Source: Vicugna pacos (taxonomy: Eukaryota > Chordata > Mammalia > Artiodactyla > Camelidae). From it: 64,000 bases of DNA. Of the stretch, positions 39,401 to 51,400 are shown piece by piece (the stretch's first letter is position 1; each line of letters starts with the position of its first letter). The position numbers were made by a program, and so were the translations under genes. The DNA lies in the NCBI RefSeq assembly GCF_048564905.1, contig NC_133023.1, positions 6,711,001 to 6,775,000 of the forward strand, in the 5' to 3' direction. The notes beneath the pieces were generated by a model. It had not been told where the DNA came from. It did no database searches and was given only the letters and a program-made list of their open reading frames with translations.

Positions 39401-42400
39401 GGTCAAGGCCTCCGGTGCAAGAGAGCGCACCAAACCAGAAGACCTAGAGCCCCAGGCCGCAGGGCTTTTCTGTTAGAATCACTGTGTTGGGAGCATTTCT
39501 CTCCTGGGGTTTTCTCAAGGCGGGGTTAGCAGGTAGGCACGGCGGAGAAGGCAGGAGGCCAGAAGCATCTCTTGTGTGTCCAGCACAATGTTTAGCTCTT
39601 GAAAGGGGGCCACAGACAGAAATGAGCCAGCACCGTCCTGCCCCCAGAACAGCACCACTTGGGAAACCCCAAATCTGAAACAATGCCATGCACATGGCCA
39701 AGTTTGGGACTGCCAGCCTTTTGTCAGTTCTTTGAAGCAAGTGTGATATGGTTACTCATAGACCACGGCAGATTATACAGGGGACTTATACACTCATTTT
39801 TATTACACCTCATTTCCAGATCCTTTATTTTTGTCGTTTAACCTTTACTCTGTGCTAATTCTGGTATTTATCAGAGTGAATTTCTAGAATCAGTGTGACA
39901 GTGCTGAGAATGTGGGAAGAGGATTTTTTCATAAAGTGCACGGGTGTTTCTGTGTCCCTGTCTTGCAGGGTGTCACATATCCAGCAGCAGCTGGCCCAGC
40001 TGGATACCGAGTCCTGGCCGGGCATGGCCGAGGCAGACAGGGACCGGCTGCAGCTCATCAAGGAGAAGGAAGCCCTGCTTCAGGAGCTGCAGCTCATCAT
40101 CCAGCAGAGAAGGCCCGGGGAGGACGTGGTGCGGCTGGAGGAGGAGCGGCGGCGCCTGGAGGAGGAGATCCAGCGAGCCCGGGCCACGTCGGTGCAGGGC
40201 GCCACAGAAAGGTGGGCTGGCCACGGGGGCGGGTGGCCTGGCCTCCAGTGGAAGACCGCCGGGAAAGGCTGAATCAAAGAATTGCGTGTGGCTTGAGTAA
40301 GACAAAAGCAGTCTGTTATTTTGGGTTTTATGACTTAGGTGTGCTTTTTTAGAATTTAGTCATTCAAATCTAAACCAGTTTTGGGGAATTTAGAGTTGAG
40401 TTTCTTGTTAGGAAAATACACTTGCTGTCTTCGAAAGCCACCAATGGACTGTTTTCTTCCCTACAGGATTCTACTTCAGGAAAAAAGAAACTGTCTACTT
40501 ATGCAGCTGGAAGAAGCTACCCGTTTAACATCCTATCTCCAGTCCCAGTTAAAAAGGTAGGTGACTTTAAAAGAGAAAACCAAACTTGATTATCATGTTA
40601 TAATGACATGCCCGTGAATTTCACAGTTCCCTTCAGCTTGGATTTATCTCCCAGAACTTAGAACCTGGAGTGGTTGTAAACACAGAGCAGCAAAGTGGAT
40701 ACATTATACTTTTAAGAGGAGCTGCTAATATATGATCCAAGGAATATGAGGATAATCAAGTGTGACTTCAGAATAACAGATCTGAAGTCAGATTTATCCA
40801 AGGGTTTTATAACTCCCCAAATCAGAAGTGTTTGTATGCACATGTACATTTTTATTTGGGGTTTTTGTAAGGTATGAACATCTTTAAAATAAGATCTGGA
40901 TGCTCAAGAGGTTTTCAAGGACTTACTGTATTGTGAAGTGTAGCGTTAAGGGCTTCTCTGTATCACCCTCAGTAGTTCCTCCTCAGAGCACCTCGAGGCG
41001 GTTACTGTTATCACAGCACCGGGAGAAAGTGGGAGGTGCAGAAAGGGCAGAGCGCTTGACCAAATGGATTCAGCTAGTCCGAGTTGGAGCTGGAACTTGA
41101 ACTCGTAGCCATAAGTCCTTGAGGTTAACCACTGCTCTCTACCAACATTCAAAGCAACAAAGGAAATATTCACAAAGGGCCTTAAGATGCTCACAGGTGT
41201 TAAAGGCGGGCCGGGGTGGGGGCTTCGTGGGGGAAGGAGGCAGGACTGCGTTCCCTCGGGGCGCAGAGCAGATGCTCGGCCCACAGTGGGGAGGCCCACA
41301 GTGGGAGTCGGCGGGCTCCCGGTCTCCGGGCTGCTGTCCTCAGCTCCGGGCGCTCTCGTTGCAGCCTGTCCGCCAGCACCCTGACGGTGTCCTCCGGGAG
41401 CAGCCGCGGCTCGCTGGCCTCCAGCCGCGGCTCGCTGGCCTCCAGCCGCGGCTCCCTGAGCTCCGTCAGCTTCACCGACATCTACGGACTCCCGCAGTAC
41501 GAGAAGCCCGACGCCGCCGACGGCGGCCAGCCTCTGCGCTTCGACCTGGTCCCCTTCGACTCCCTGGGCCGGGACGCCCCCTTCACCGAGCCCCCGGGCC
41601 CCTCCGCCTTCCACAAACAGAGGCGCTCCCTGGACACGCCCCAGTCCCTGGCGTCCCTGTCCTCGCGCTCCTCCCTGTCCTCGCTGTCCCCGCCCAGCTC
41701 GCCCCTGGACACGCCCTTCCTCCCCGCCTCGCGCGACTCGCCCTCGGCGCCGCTGGGGGACGGCGGCTTCGAGGTGCCGGGCCTGGGCGCCCTGGACCGG
41801 CTGCGGGCTCAGGCGTCCGCTCCGGGGGACGAAGACCTGCCGGCCACGGCGGGCCTGCAGCCGCACGGGTTCCCCGGGGACGGGGAAGGACCTCGCGAGC
41901 GAGGACCCCCAGCGGCTGCGGCTCCCACGGGCGCAAGTACGTATTGAGGAGCCCGGCGGGGGTTCCGGGGCCTGGGAAGACCCAGTTTCGAAATGAGGGA
42001 GGCAACAGCGCACTTGCACCGAAGCCCGCTGCCTCTGCAGTTGCACAGGGAGCCTAAGGTTAGGACTCTTGATAGGGCGAGGAAGCGCCTGCCCGCTCTG
42101 TGTCGTTTTGTCGTGGGTCCTTGAAGTGTCACTGAAACTGGCAAAGTGGGCTTTCCCAGGCATTTCGCTTATTTGCAGAAAATGCCCAGTTGTTGAAAAT
42201 GAGGTCAAGAACCACATATTCTTCCACACTCGGAGGCTGACAAAGAGGTCCTGGGCCTTAATGAGCTCGCCGGGGCGTGTGCCCAGGTGGAACTTGTGTG
42301 TGTTCCCGCCTCGGCCCTCCGTAGGGACCGGTGTCTGGCCAGAGACCCGCAGAAATCTCTACTTCCTTCGTCCCTGTGACTTCATCACTTCACCCTTTGC

Positions 42401-45400
42401 CCTTGTACTTTTCAAGGATGTAATTCTATCAAAGGGGAAGATGCAAATAATTGGCATACGTTCCAGAGACCTGCCAGTGAGCATCTGTCATTTCTACCCA
42501 ATCGATTTCCCTGGTGCTCTTCAAATCAAGAAACATGTAGCCACGAGAATTTCATCCATCTAGTTGTTGTTAATTCAGCTTCTACTTGGTGCCAGGGTCC
42601 GTCAGCTTGTAGCTCACATGGAAAACCAAACTACTGTTTAGGGAACATTCTGGCTGCAGAATCTGGGCTTCAACCCTCCTGATCTTGACCCCATGTGAGC
42701 CAACCTCTGGAGACTTATACTTCCTTCATTTTCAGAGAGGATCAAGAACGAGACCTCTCATTCCTGAAGTTCAGCCAAATTAATTGGCTTTTATTTGTAC
42801 AGCAAAACTGCTTTTAGAGACATTCCATTTAGGCGAATGCCGGGTAATTTGTATAGCATAATTGACCTCTACCAGGGGTGGCTTTTTTTTTGCCTCTGGG
42901 GGATAATTGGCAGTGTCTGGAGACATTTTTGGTTGTCACAACTGAGGGGACTGGTGGGGAGGTGCTACTGGCATCAAGTGGATGGAGACCAGGGACGCTG
43001 CACAGCACAGTCCCCGCCACAAAGAATGAGCCAGCCAGAACATAAATAGTGCCGAGCCCGAGAAACCCAACTCATGTCTTACGAAGTAGTTTAGCAAGGA
43101 TAAGAATACAACGTGAGTGCAAAACCAAGTGGTGTAGTGGAAATGGCTTCGAACTTGCAGCTTAGAGACTCAGGTTCTGTTCCTTGTCCCGTTGACTCAC
43201 TAGCTGTGTGACCTTGAGCACATCCCTGGACAGACCAACTCTCAACTTCCCTGCCCTTGAACAAGGTGATCTTTATGGGCTCATCCATTCGCCGCCATTC
43301 TGTTACTCATCAGCTTTTCACGTATAACCACATTGGTTGTCACATATAGGTGAAATAATAGTCTCTTCTGGCATTTATGTGTCTAACCAGAGCGCCATTA
43401 TGTTCTGAGGCAGCCCCGGGGCTTTTTGGCACCTCTCTTTTTGGTGTCTTCCCCTCTGTCTGCACACACACCTTTCATATCCCCAGACACTTGATTTCTG
43501 TAATTCACATATACAGGGGACCTTCATTTGCTTTGTTTTTCGTTATAATCACAAGTTCAGTGGTCCCTGTCTACTCCTTTCATTCAAGAGAGAAAATACA
43601 AAATAAGGACAGAATTGTGCCTCTGTTGTTGCTTGAGCTTACTTTTCTCAGTGCCCCCCTCTGCCCCCACCACACCAACTTTTCTTTAAAGGTTGATACA
43701 CAAGAGGATCTGTCTCGTTACACAGCAAATCCAGACAAGGCCCGAAGCCCCTTTGGGGAGAGGGGAAAGACAGGGTGCAGAGGAGAAGAGCTGACTTAAT
43801 TTTCTTATCCTGATTTATTTTTCTTTCCCTCTTCGTGGCTGATACTACAGTGCCTCAAACATCTTATCCTGGGAGGTCTTTGCTCATGCTATGGTCAGAT
43901 ACTGCCACCTGGTGGTCCGTTCGCATATGACATGCTCAGGAGAACTGGGCCCGTAAACACCAGGACAGTTGATGCAGTGGGTCCTGCTGGCTGCTCCCAG
44001 GGAGCCAGGTTGGGTAACCAGCTTCAGGCACGGACACGGGGTGACTCCTTGCCTCCTTTGACGCTTGTGGGAATGCCAGAGCCTAGAGCCATTGTGACTT
44101 CATAAAGTTGGCGAGGATCTTGGTTCTCATTGTTACCCCTTGTTTGGACACCTGAGGTCACATAGTTCCCTCTGGCTCTCCAGTGTGATTCGGAACAGTA
44201 CAGTCCAAGTTTGGCTCAAGCACATTTTAGCCAGATAAAGTTTTTCTAACAGAAGATTCAAAATTGCCCAAATGCGTAAGGCAGGCTCTAGGAATGCAAT
44301 TTCTTTGTGTTTTAAATCGATCTGAGGGGACAGAAGGTAGGAGAGGGGTGTGGTGAAATAGACTGTGATCTTTAACAGCTTTTACATGTTTACCACAGCT
44401 TTATCTTCCCAGAATTTTAAAAGCCAAAGGTGTCATGATTTTGAAATCCATTCCTATTTTCATCTCCTGTTGGTTTTTGCTAATATAAGTCCATAAATGT
44501 TTTGACTTTGTTCATCTGTTCTTTGATGTTTTTATTACAGTCATGCCCTGTTTAAAATCGTTGGCTTAAATTCTACTCTTTTCACTTTCTGCTTTTCTTT
44601 TTATCTCTTTTCCCATGCCGCTCGACAGAAACGTTCACTGTAAGTGACCTTGGAATTCTCCTTCGCTTGTTGGTCGGGCTGTGGTGCGTCTTTGCGCAGT
44701 GAATCTGTGTATTTAGGATGGCCAGGGCTGGCCAGGAGGACATGGCTCGGGGCTGTACTTGAATGTAGCTCAGTAGTTACTCTTACCACTGTTACTGTCA
44801 CCTCAATAGTAGTCACCCTGGCGACCGAAGTTGTGTAAAAACTTTTCTAAAAGCTTGAAGTATTTTTCCTCTTTGCACTTTTCCCCAGTCTTTAATGCTT
44901 GCATTATTTTCGTATGCCAGCTGGCAGCTCGGCCCACGATGTGATTTTCATCTTTTTATTATACTTTCTTCCTTTTTGTCAAGCAGTGTTTGCTCCTCTT
45001 AGGTCTTGGTGTCTCTCTGTCTGTCCGTGTTTAATGATAGAAAGATCAGGGATTTTTTTAATGAGTTTGGAAGATTTTTTTTTTTAATGGAGAGACTGGG
45101 GATTGAACCCAGGACCTTGTGCGTGCTAAGCATGTGCTCTGCCACCGAGCTCTCCCCTCCCTGTGGAAGATTGTTAATTGCTTACTGCATTGGCCTTGCC
45201 CCCCACCATCCATCTCGTTGCCTTGAAGGCCAAGAGCAGACAGTGGGGTGTGTGGTGGGGGTCTGTGTGTGCTTTTTTCTCACCCAGGGCTGAGCGTACT
45301 TCCTCTTGTGAACGCCTGCGTGCAGTTGCTGCATGAATGCGCTAAGCCCGGGATCACCGAGGATCGGTCCCTTCATTTCTCTCTTCATGCACCTTCCTCG

Positions 45401-48400
45401 CAGTGAGAGAGTTTTGTCAGAGTTGCACCGTGGGGTGGACTGGAAGTTAAGTGGATCCTTGTGTGGTGCAACTTCCTTGAAGGTGTGTACAGCCGTGTCA
45501 GAGCTGGGAAGGAGGGCGCCAGCAGCTGTGTTTGCAGGGAGTCCTGCAGGGAACTGAGGGGCGCCCCCTACAGTTCAGAGCTAGGGCTCTGGGTCCTTCC
45601 GTGGGCAAGGTGACAAGAAGCACTGGGCGTGGGAATCGTGATCTACCGTCTGAGAGTCGGCGCCTCTGGCCATGCCAGCTGGAGCCTGTTTCTGTCCCTG
45701 ACCGGTGGCCCCCAGGCTTGGAGCCACAGGCCTGTGGAAGGTCAGCTTTTTTGTGGAGTTAAGATCGTGAGACCAAGGACCTCAGCTCTGCCTGTTTTGT
45801 GCCCTGTTTAACGTGTTGGCTGTAATTGTTGTGTGAATAATAATTTGGCTGAAAAGAAAGATGATCATCAGTGGATTCGCCATTTCCCTCAGCTTATGCA
45901 CAGATGTCTAGAGTTTCAGTTTCTAGAGCTTAGATGGCTCAAGAAAAGTAGACAAGAGGGACCTGCATTATTAACAAGAGGCATGGTGATGTCAGAGTTG
46001 GGCTCGGTTTGGGGCTTCGCCTTTGAAGCCTGTGTTTAGAACCCCGTGTGCCACTCTCTATAAAGCGCCGAGGTCCTGTGTCCATCGTCACATTTATCAA
46101 AGGGACAGTGTATTTTTATTGGTTTTGTTAAAAGGAACGCATTCCTGTGAGGGAAGGAGTAGAAACAGTTGATGAAATAGTAAAGGGGAGAATGTCAATG
46201 GTTGTCTTTGGCTCTTGTATTAAAATAGATATGAAACCAGAATAAGCTACCCAGTAAACCGTCCTTTCTAATCCCAGGACACGATTCTGGAAGCAGATCT
46301 GGGCCCAGGGCTGCTGAAGAGGACACTGCCATTGGAGGGTCATGGAGACGTTTGCAAGGGCTGAGTCTGGGTGCATCTGTGTCCTCTGACTTGAAATTCA
46401 CTGCATTTTGTTACAGTTTATTTTGATGACTTAAAAAAATTCTGTTTTCTGATTATAAAATAGTGTAGTGTATGTTGATTGTATAAAATACAGACAATAC
46501 CACGCACCATAAAGAAGGAAATAGCGCTCCCCTACCTCTCAGAGAGCGTGCTGCTGGCCACTTTTGGATGCCGTCTCTTTCCTGGTCTTTTGGTGTGGCA
46601 GTGTCTCCAAGGGGCTTCCCACCATCTTCTGCTCTGTGCGCTCATCGAGGAGGTGAAAAGAGATCTATGACCATTTAGCGAGCTTTTAAAGAAGTAGCAG
46701 GAGCCTAGTTCTTCCATTTCTCAATATAAGGAAAAAATGGAGTGGAGCAAGTTTGAACTCACATCTGCACACGTGCTGGTGTGTCTCTGGGCATTTAGTC
46801 CCTTTGTGCCCAGATGCCCAGTGTTCATTTCTTGGCCCCGTGGTCCCCGGCTTCCTGTGCTGTCCCCTGCTGACCCCAGCTGTGTCTCTTACTTGCAGTA
46901 GTGACTCTTCGAGAAGACAGTGCCAAGAGGCTGGAGCGGAGGGCGCGCCGCGCGTCTGCGTGTCTGTCGGATTACTCGCTGGCCTGTGACAGCGGGGTGT
47001 TTGAACCCCCCATCAAAAAGTGAGAAGCTGGTCTGCCCCCCTGCCTGGGCAGACTTCCCACCGCGTGGCTTGAGAGCACGATAGGGACCCGTGCCAAGAC
47101 CTGTGCGCACTGACGCCGTGTGTGCAGCCAGGGGACGCTTCTCTCGCTTGCCTCCTCGTGGGAGGGTGGGCCTCCGCAGCCTGCGTGGAGCCCCTCTGCT
47201 CCCGCGTGACAGTGGGGGCCAGCCCGGTCCCGGTCCCTGCCTGTAGGACGGCTGCTTTCTCGCTGGCCCTGGGGAGCTTAAGGTGCAGCCCAGAGCAGCT
47301 GGAAAGGGAGAGCCAGTGTGTGAGAGACCTGCCTTTCTAGAAGGGACATGCATTAGAAATGGGTTTCCTCCCTCTTCTCCCTCCTTCCTTTCCTGGTTCA
47401 AGGAGTCGCTTTGCAAGGACAAAACCCTTTTGGGATTTTGGGCTTTCTCTTGTTTGAGACCATTGACGTTGCTTGACCTCAGGCATCTGTACACATTTCA
47501 GTCCTTGCAGACCTTTTAAAAGTGTGTTTTGGACTTTGTCCTGACTATGACATGTGGTTTTGAGAGGTATGCAGGGACTTTCTCAAAAACACGACTTAGT
47601 CGGTGGGTACCCTGTGAGATGACATCATGAATCCAGGGGACCTGTCCCACCCTTTCAGTCACTTAAAGGATTCATTTATGTCACAACTTAGTAAAGCCCT
47701 CCTCAGTGAGAAGTACCACTAAGGTGACAGCGCTTCTGCCGAGCCTGGGCACCAGCTCTCCCAGGAGTAACGCCTGACTTTCCACTTGTGCTCAGGAGTG
47801 AAGATGCTGACGAGCCTGCGCATGGGGACGCTGGCGGGAAGGAGGGGCCCCGCATCCACGTGGGACTTTTGTGAGTACAGAAGACTCCTTCCCTGCTGCT
47901 TCTAACGGCGATGGGCCGCCCAGTGACTCACAGCTACACGCGCAGGCTGGCAGGGGCGGAGGGACCCACGCAGTCTGGGTGCTGCTCCCTGGCCTGGGTA
48001 CCCCGAGCCTGCCTCAGGCCCCAGATGAGGGGACGAGTGGCAGGAGGGAGACATGAACAAGAGAAGATCCACTGCTGCCCTCTGGTGCTGAGTCACAGCT
48101 GATGACAGTCACCTATGGAGCCGGGGGTTCTGGGCCAAGTGGCAGGGGAATCACCAGTGTTCGCTGCAGTGAGGTGGGGGGGCCCTTTCCCTCCTCCACC
48201 CTCCCTGCAAGGAGTAGCTGGGTGGTTTGCAGCGCAAAGCTTTTTGGTTGCTGGTTGCAATTTCTGTAAGGTGGTAACCAGCAGTGTTCAGAGTAGCCAG
48301 GCAGGTGTTCGCGTCCGGACAGCTTTCTTCGGCTCACTCTAGTCATTCTTGTCGAATGTTTCTTTTTTTTTTTTTAAGTTTTAAATCTTCAAAATAATTA

Positions 48401-51400
48401 AAAAAAGTTTTTGTTTGGGGGCGGTAATTAGGTTTATTTATTCAGTTATTTTTAATGGAGGTGCTGGGGATTGAACCCAGGACCTTGCACATGCTAAGTA
48501 CACACTCTGCCACTGAGCTGCACCCTCCCCTCTCGTCCAGTGTTTCTGAGTGCTGGCACTGGTGGCATTTGGGTGGCTCCTTTGTGGTGTGGGCAGGAGG
48601 GAGGTTGTGCACGGGAGGACGTGGAGCAGCGTCCCTGGTCTCCACCCTCCAGGTCCAGGAGCGCCCTCTCCACTCAGTGTGACAGTCAGAATTGCCTCCG
48701 GACTTTGAAGGTGTCAGGTGGTGGGGTGGGGAGCAAAATCACCCTCCGTCGAGGGCCACTGCAGTAGTTTGAGTGGAAGAATTTCTCCCCCGTAGGGAGT
48801 GTGCAGTCTGTGAACTTGGTTTTCTTTTCCAGGCTTGACAGTGCCAGCGAGTGCCTCCTGGTCAAAGTGCTGCAGCTGCAGAACTTCGCGGGGCGGGTGC
48901 TGAGGGAGGACTGCAGAGTGTAAGGCCTCCCCGGGGCCCGCTTCACACAGTGTCGCTGCCTGGCCTCTGCCTGGCAGTTTAGGGAGGGAAAAGCCTGTTT
49001 GGGAACCTGCATTTACAGCAAAACACCAGGGAGTGTCTGCCTGAAATATGAGAGGTTGTAAGGTTCTGAAGAGTCACGTTTGTCAGTGGTGCTCATGGAG
49101 CTGGGCTGGTTATGCGTGGCGGCGGTGCCAATACAGTGCCATGTGCAGGTCGGCAGCGGCCTGTGGGCTCCTGGTCACGAGGCTGGGTGGTGACACAGCC
49201 ACATTCGGCTCTGTCATCCGGTGAGGTGCCTGGAGAGGCCTCAGGCGGGGCTCAGGGGCCCTTGTCCGAGCCGGAGGCACCCCGTTGTGAGCGCCGCAGC
49301 CCGAGGGGGGTGACCACCAGAGGGGCCCGCTGACCCTGGCAGGTAAACGCACTGGGATGGGTTTTCAGGCCCCATCGTGCCCTCCATTCCGTGAGTCGTC
49401 CTTGTCAGCTGGCCTTCTGACAGCTGCGGAAGCAACCTGGTCTCCAGTGGCTGAGGGCTCGCCCTGGGCCGCTACTCAGCCTGATGATGTACTTGGCGAC
49501 ACCCCCAATATTCGGGCTGCTCCTGCAGGCCAGCTTCTGCACTGGGGGCGTGGGGCAGTGATTCTGGCCCCGCAGGCACCCTGGAGGGCTAGCAGTCCTC
49601 CAGGCGAGGCAGGTGGAGCTGGGACAGGGAGCCAAGGGGCTGGGGGGAGACCACTACAGATGTTTGCCCAGAAAGATGCTGAAAGCAGAACCTCCGTTTG
49701 AGTCCCCTCTAAAGTTGTAATGACTGATTTTTATGTGTTTTCTTTGTGCCAGTTGTTTTGGGTTTTTTTCTCTCTTAGTCTCCAAAGATAGGTCAATTCT
49801 TTGGACTTTTTCTTGGTTGAGAAAAGGAGTTTTTCTAGAGGACTTGGCAGTCCTACCCATGGGCATCCAAAGAGAAGCACATAGGGGTGTTCACGTAAAT
49901 GGTCCAGGTATGTCTGTGCAGATGTGCCAGTAAGCGCTCCCTCCATCTGCTTTGCCCCCTTGGTTCCAGACACATCCGCGTCTATCTGCCGCCGCTCGAC
50001 TCCGGCACGCCGAACACTTACTGCTCTAAGGCTCTGGAATTCCAAGGCCCCCTGGTATTTAATGAAGTTTTCAGAATCCCTGTGCATTCAAGCATGTTGA
50101 CGTTGAAGTCCGTTCAGTTGTACGTGTGCTCAGTGAATCAGCAGCTGCAGGAAGAACTGCTGGTACAGTACCCCCTCCCCATCTCATTCCTTCCCTCCTC
50201 CCCTCTGCTTTGTCCTGTGCCAAGTGCTTACAAATTGTCAGGGTGTTAAGTGATGTCTGTAGCTGGGAGTACGGACAGGGCTGATAAAGTCCCTTACGTT
50301 GTCACATGTTCTGTACTTTACACACATGATCTCAGCTAATACTTGCAAAGCCCCAGTGCAACGGCTTCTACGTGATCTCCATTTTCAGTCACGGAAACTA
50401 ACAAGTAGGGCTGATAAATTTGGTGAGTAAAAATGCAAGGTGGTCAGTTAAATTTGAATTTCAAATAAGCTATGGCTGCCTTTTAGTACAAGTATGTCCC
50501 ATGTAATATTTGGGGCATACTTACGTTTTTTTTTTTAAATCTCTTGTTTATTTGAAATTGAAATTCACCTGGGTGCCCTCTACGTTATCTGGCAATCCGA
50601 GAAGTGGACAGTCCGCCTCCCACCAGCCAGCCTCTGCGGGGCTGGGACTTGGAAGCCAGGGTGCTTTCTTTCCAAGGCTGGAATTTTCCCCCTGGTCCCG
50701 TTCCCTCAGTGGCAGGATTAGAGATCATCGAGTCCCACCAGTCTGCTCTCATTTCAAAAATCCCTGCCAGAATCAGTGGCTCTTTGAGTGGCAGGCCCCA
50801 GCCTGACCCCCACTCCAGGGTGTCCGTTCTCTGCCCGGGGCTGACCAGCAAGCAAGGAGCTGCCCCCGTTAGGACCCTTTGCAATGACTTTGATTTTACT
50901 GTGGTAAATAAATAGCAGTAAATCATCTTATGTCCTTTCTGATGAAGGTTGAAGGGTTCCCTGGATGCCCGTTGTTTGTTAAGGTGAAGTCGTTCAGGAC
51001 CTGTTCTGTTTCCTGTTTTTAAACCACCGTGCAGGGCATCGCTCAGATTAACCTGGCCGACTACGACGGTTCGGGCGAGATGCAGCTGCGCTGGTACTCC
51101 GTCCAGGTATTCACCGGCCCCGAGCCGCCCCGGCGGGAGGAGGAGCGGCCAGGAGATGGCGCCTCCCGGGACCCCGCGCCCACCGCCTCGGGGAAGACGG
51201 TACGTGGCTTGGCTTTGAGACTGCCTCTTCCTGGGGACATCGTTTCTAGGAGACATCTGTGTAGACTTCATCTGAGAATACAGTGGCAATGAAGAAGCAG
51301 GGCTTCATTGAAATGAATGAATTGAAATTTCATTCAATGAAAATGAAACGTAGTGGTGTACGTGATCATTTATGATCGTGTTTTTAAACGAGTAGTGTTC

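Larger units (their letters stand above)
41365..41950. promoter_or_regulatory. Exonic CpG island
   Basis: Dense CpG and high GC across the whole long exon, far above its flanks. It may be methylated gene-body DNA, or may act as an intragenic promoter. The sequence alone does not decide. Confidence 0.6.

Noticed and set aside
40946-42229. 427-codon open frame on the minus strand over the GC-rich exon
   Set aside because: GC-rich DNA has few stop codons. The frame mirrors the WWC3 coding exon and its flanks, has low-complexity Arg/Gly/Pro content and no recognisable domain.
50585-51289. 234-codon open frame on the minus strand
   Set aside because: It is the shadow of the C2-domain exon at 51035-51199 and GC-rich intron.
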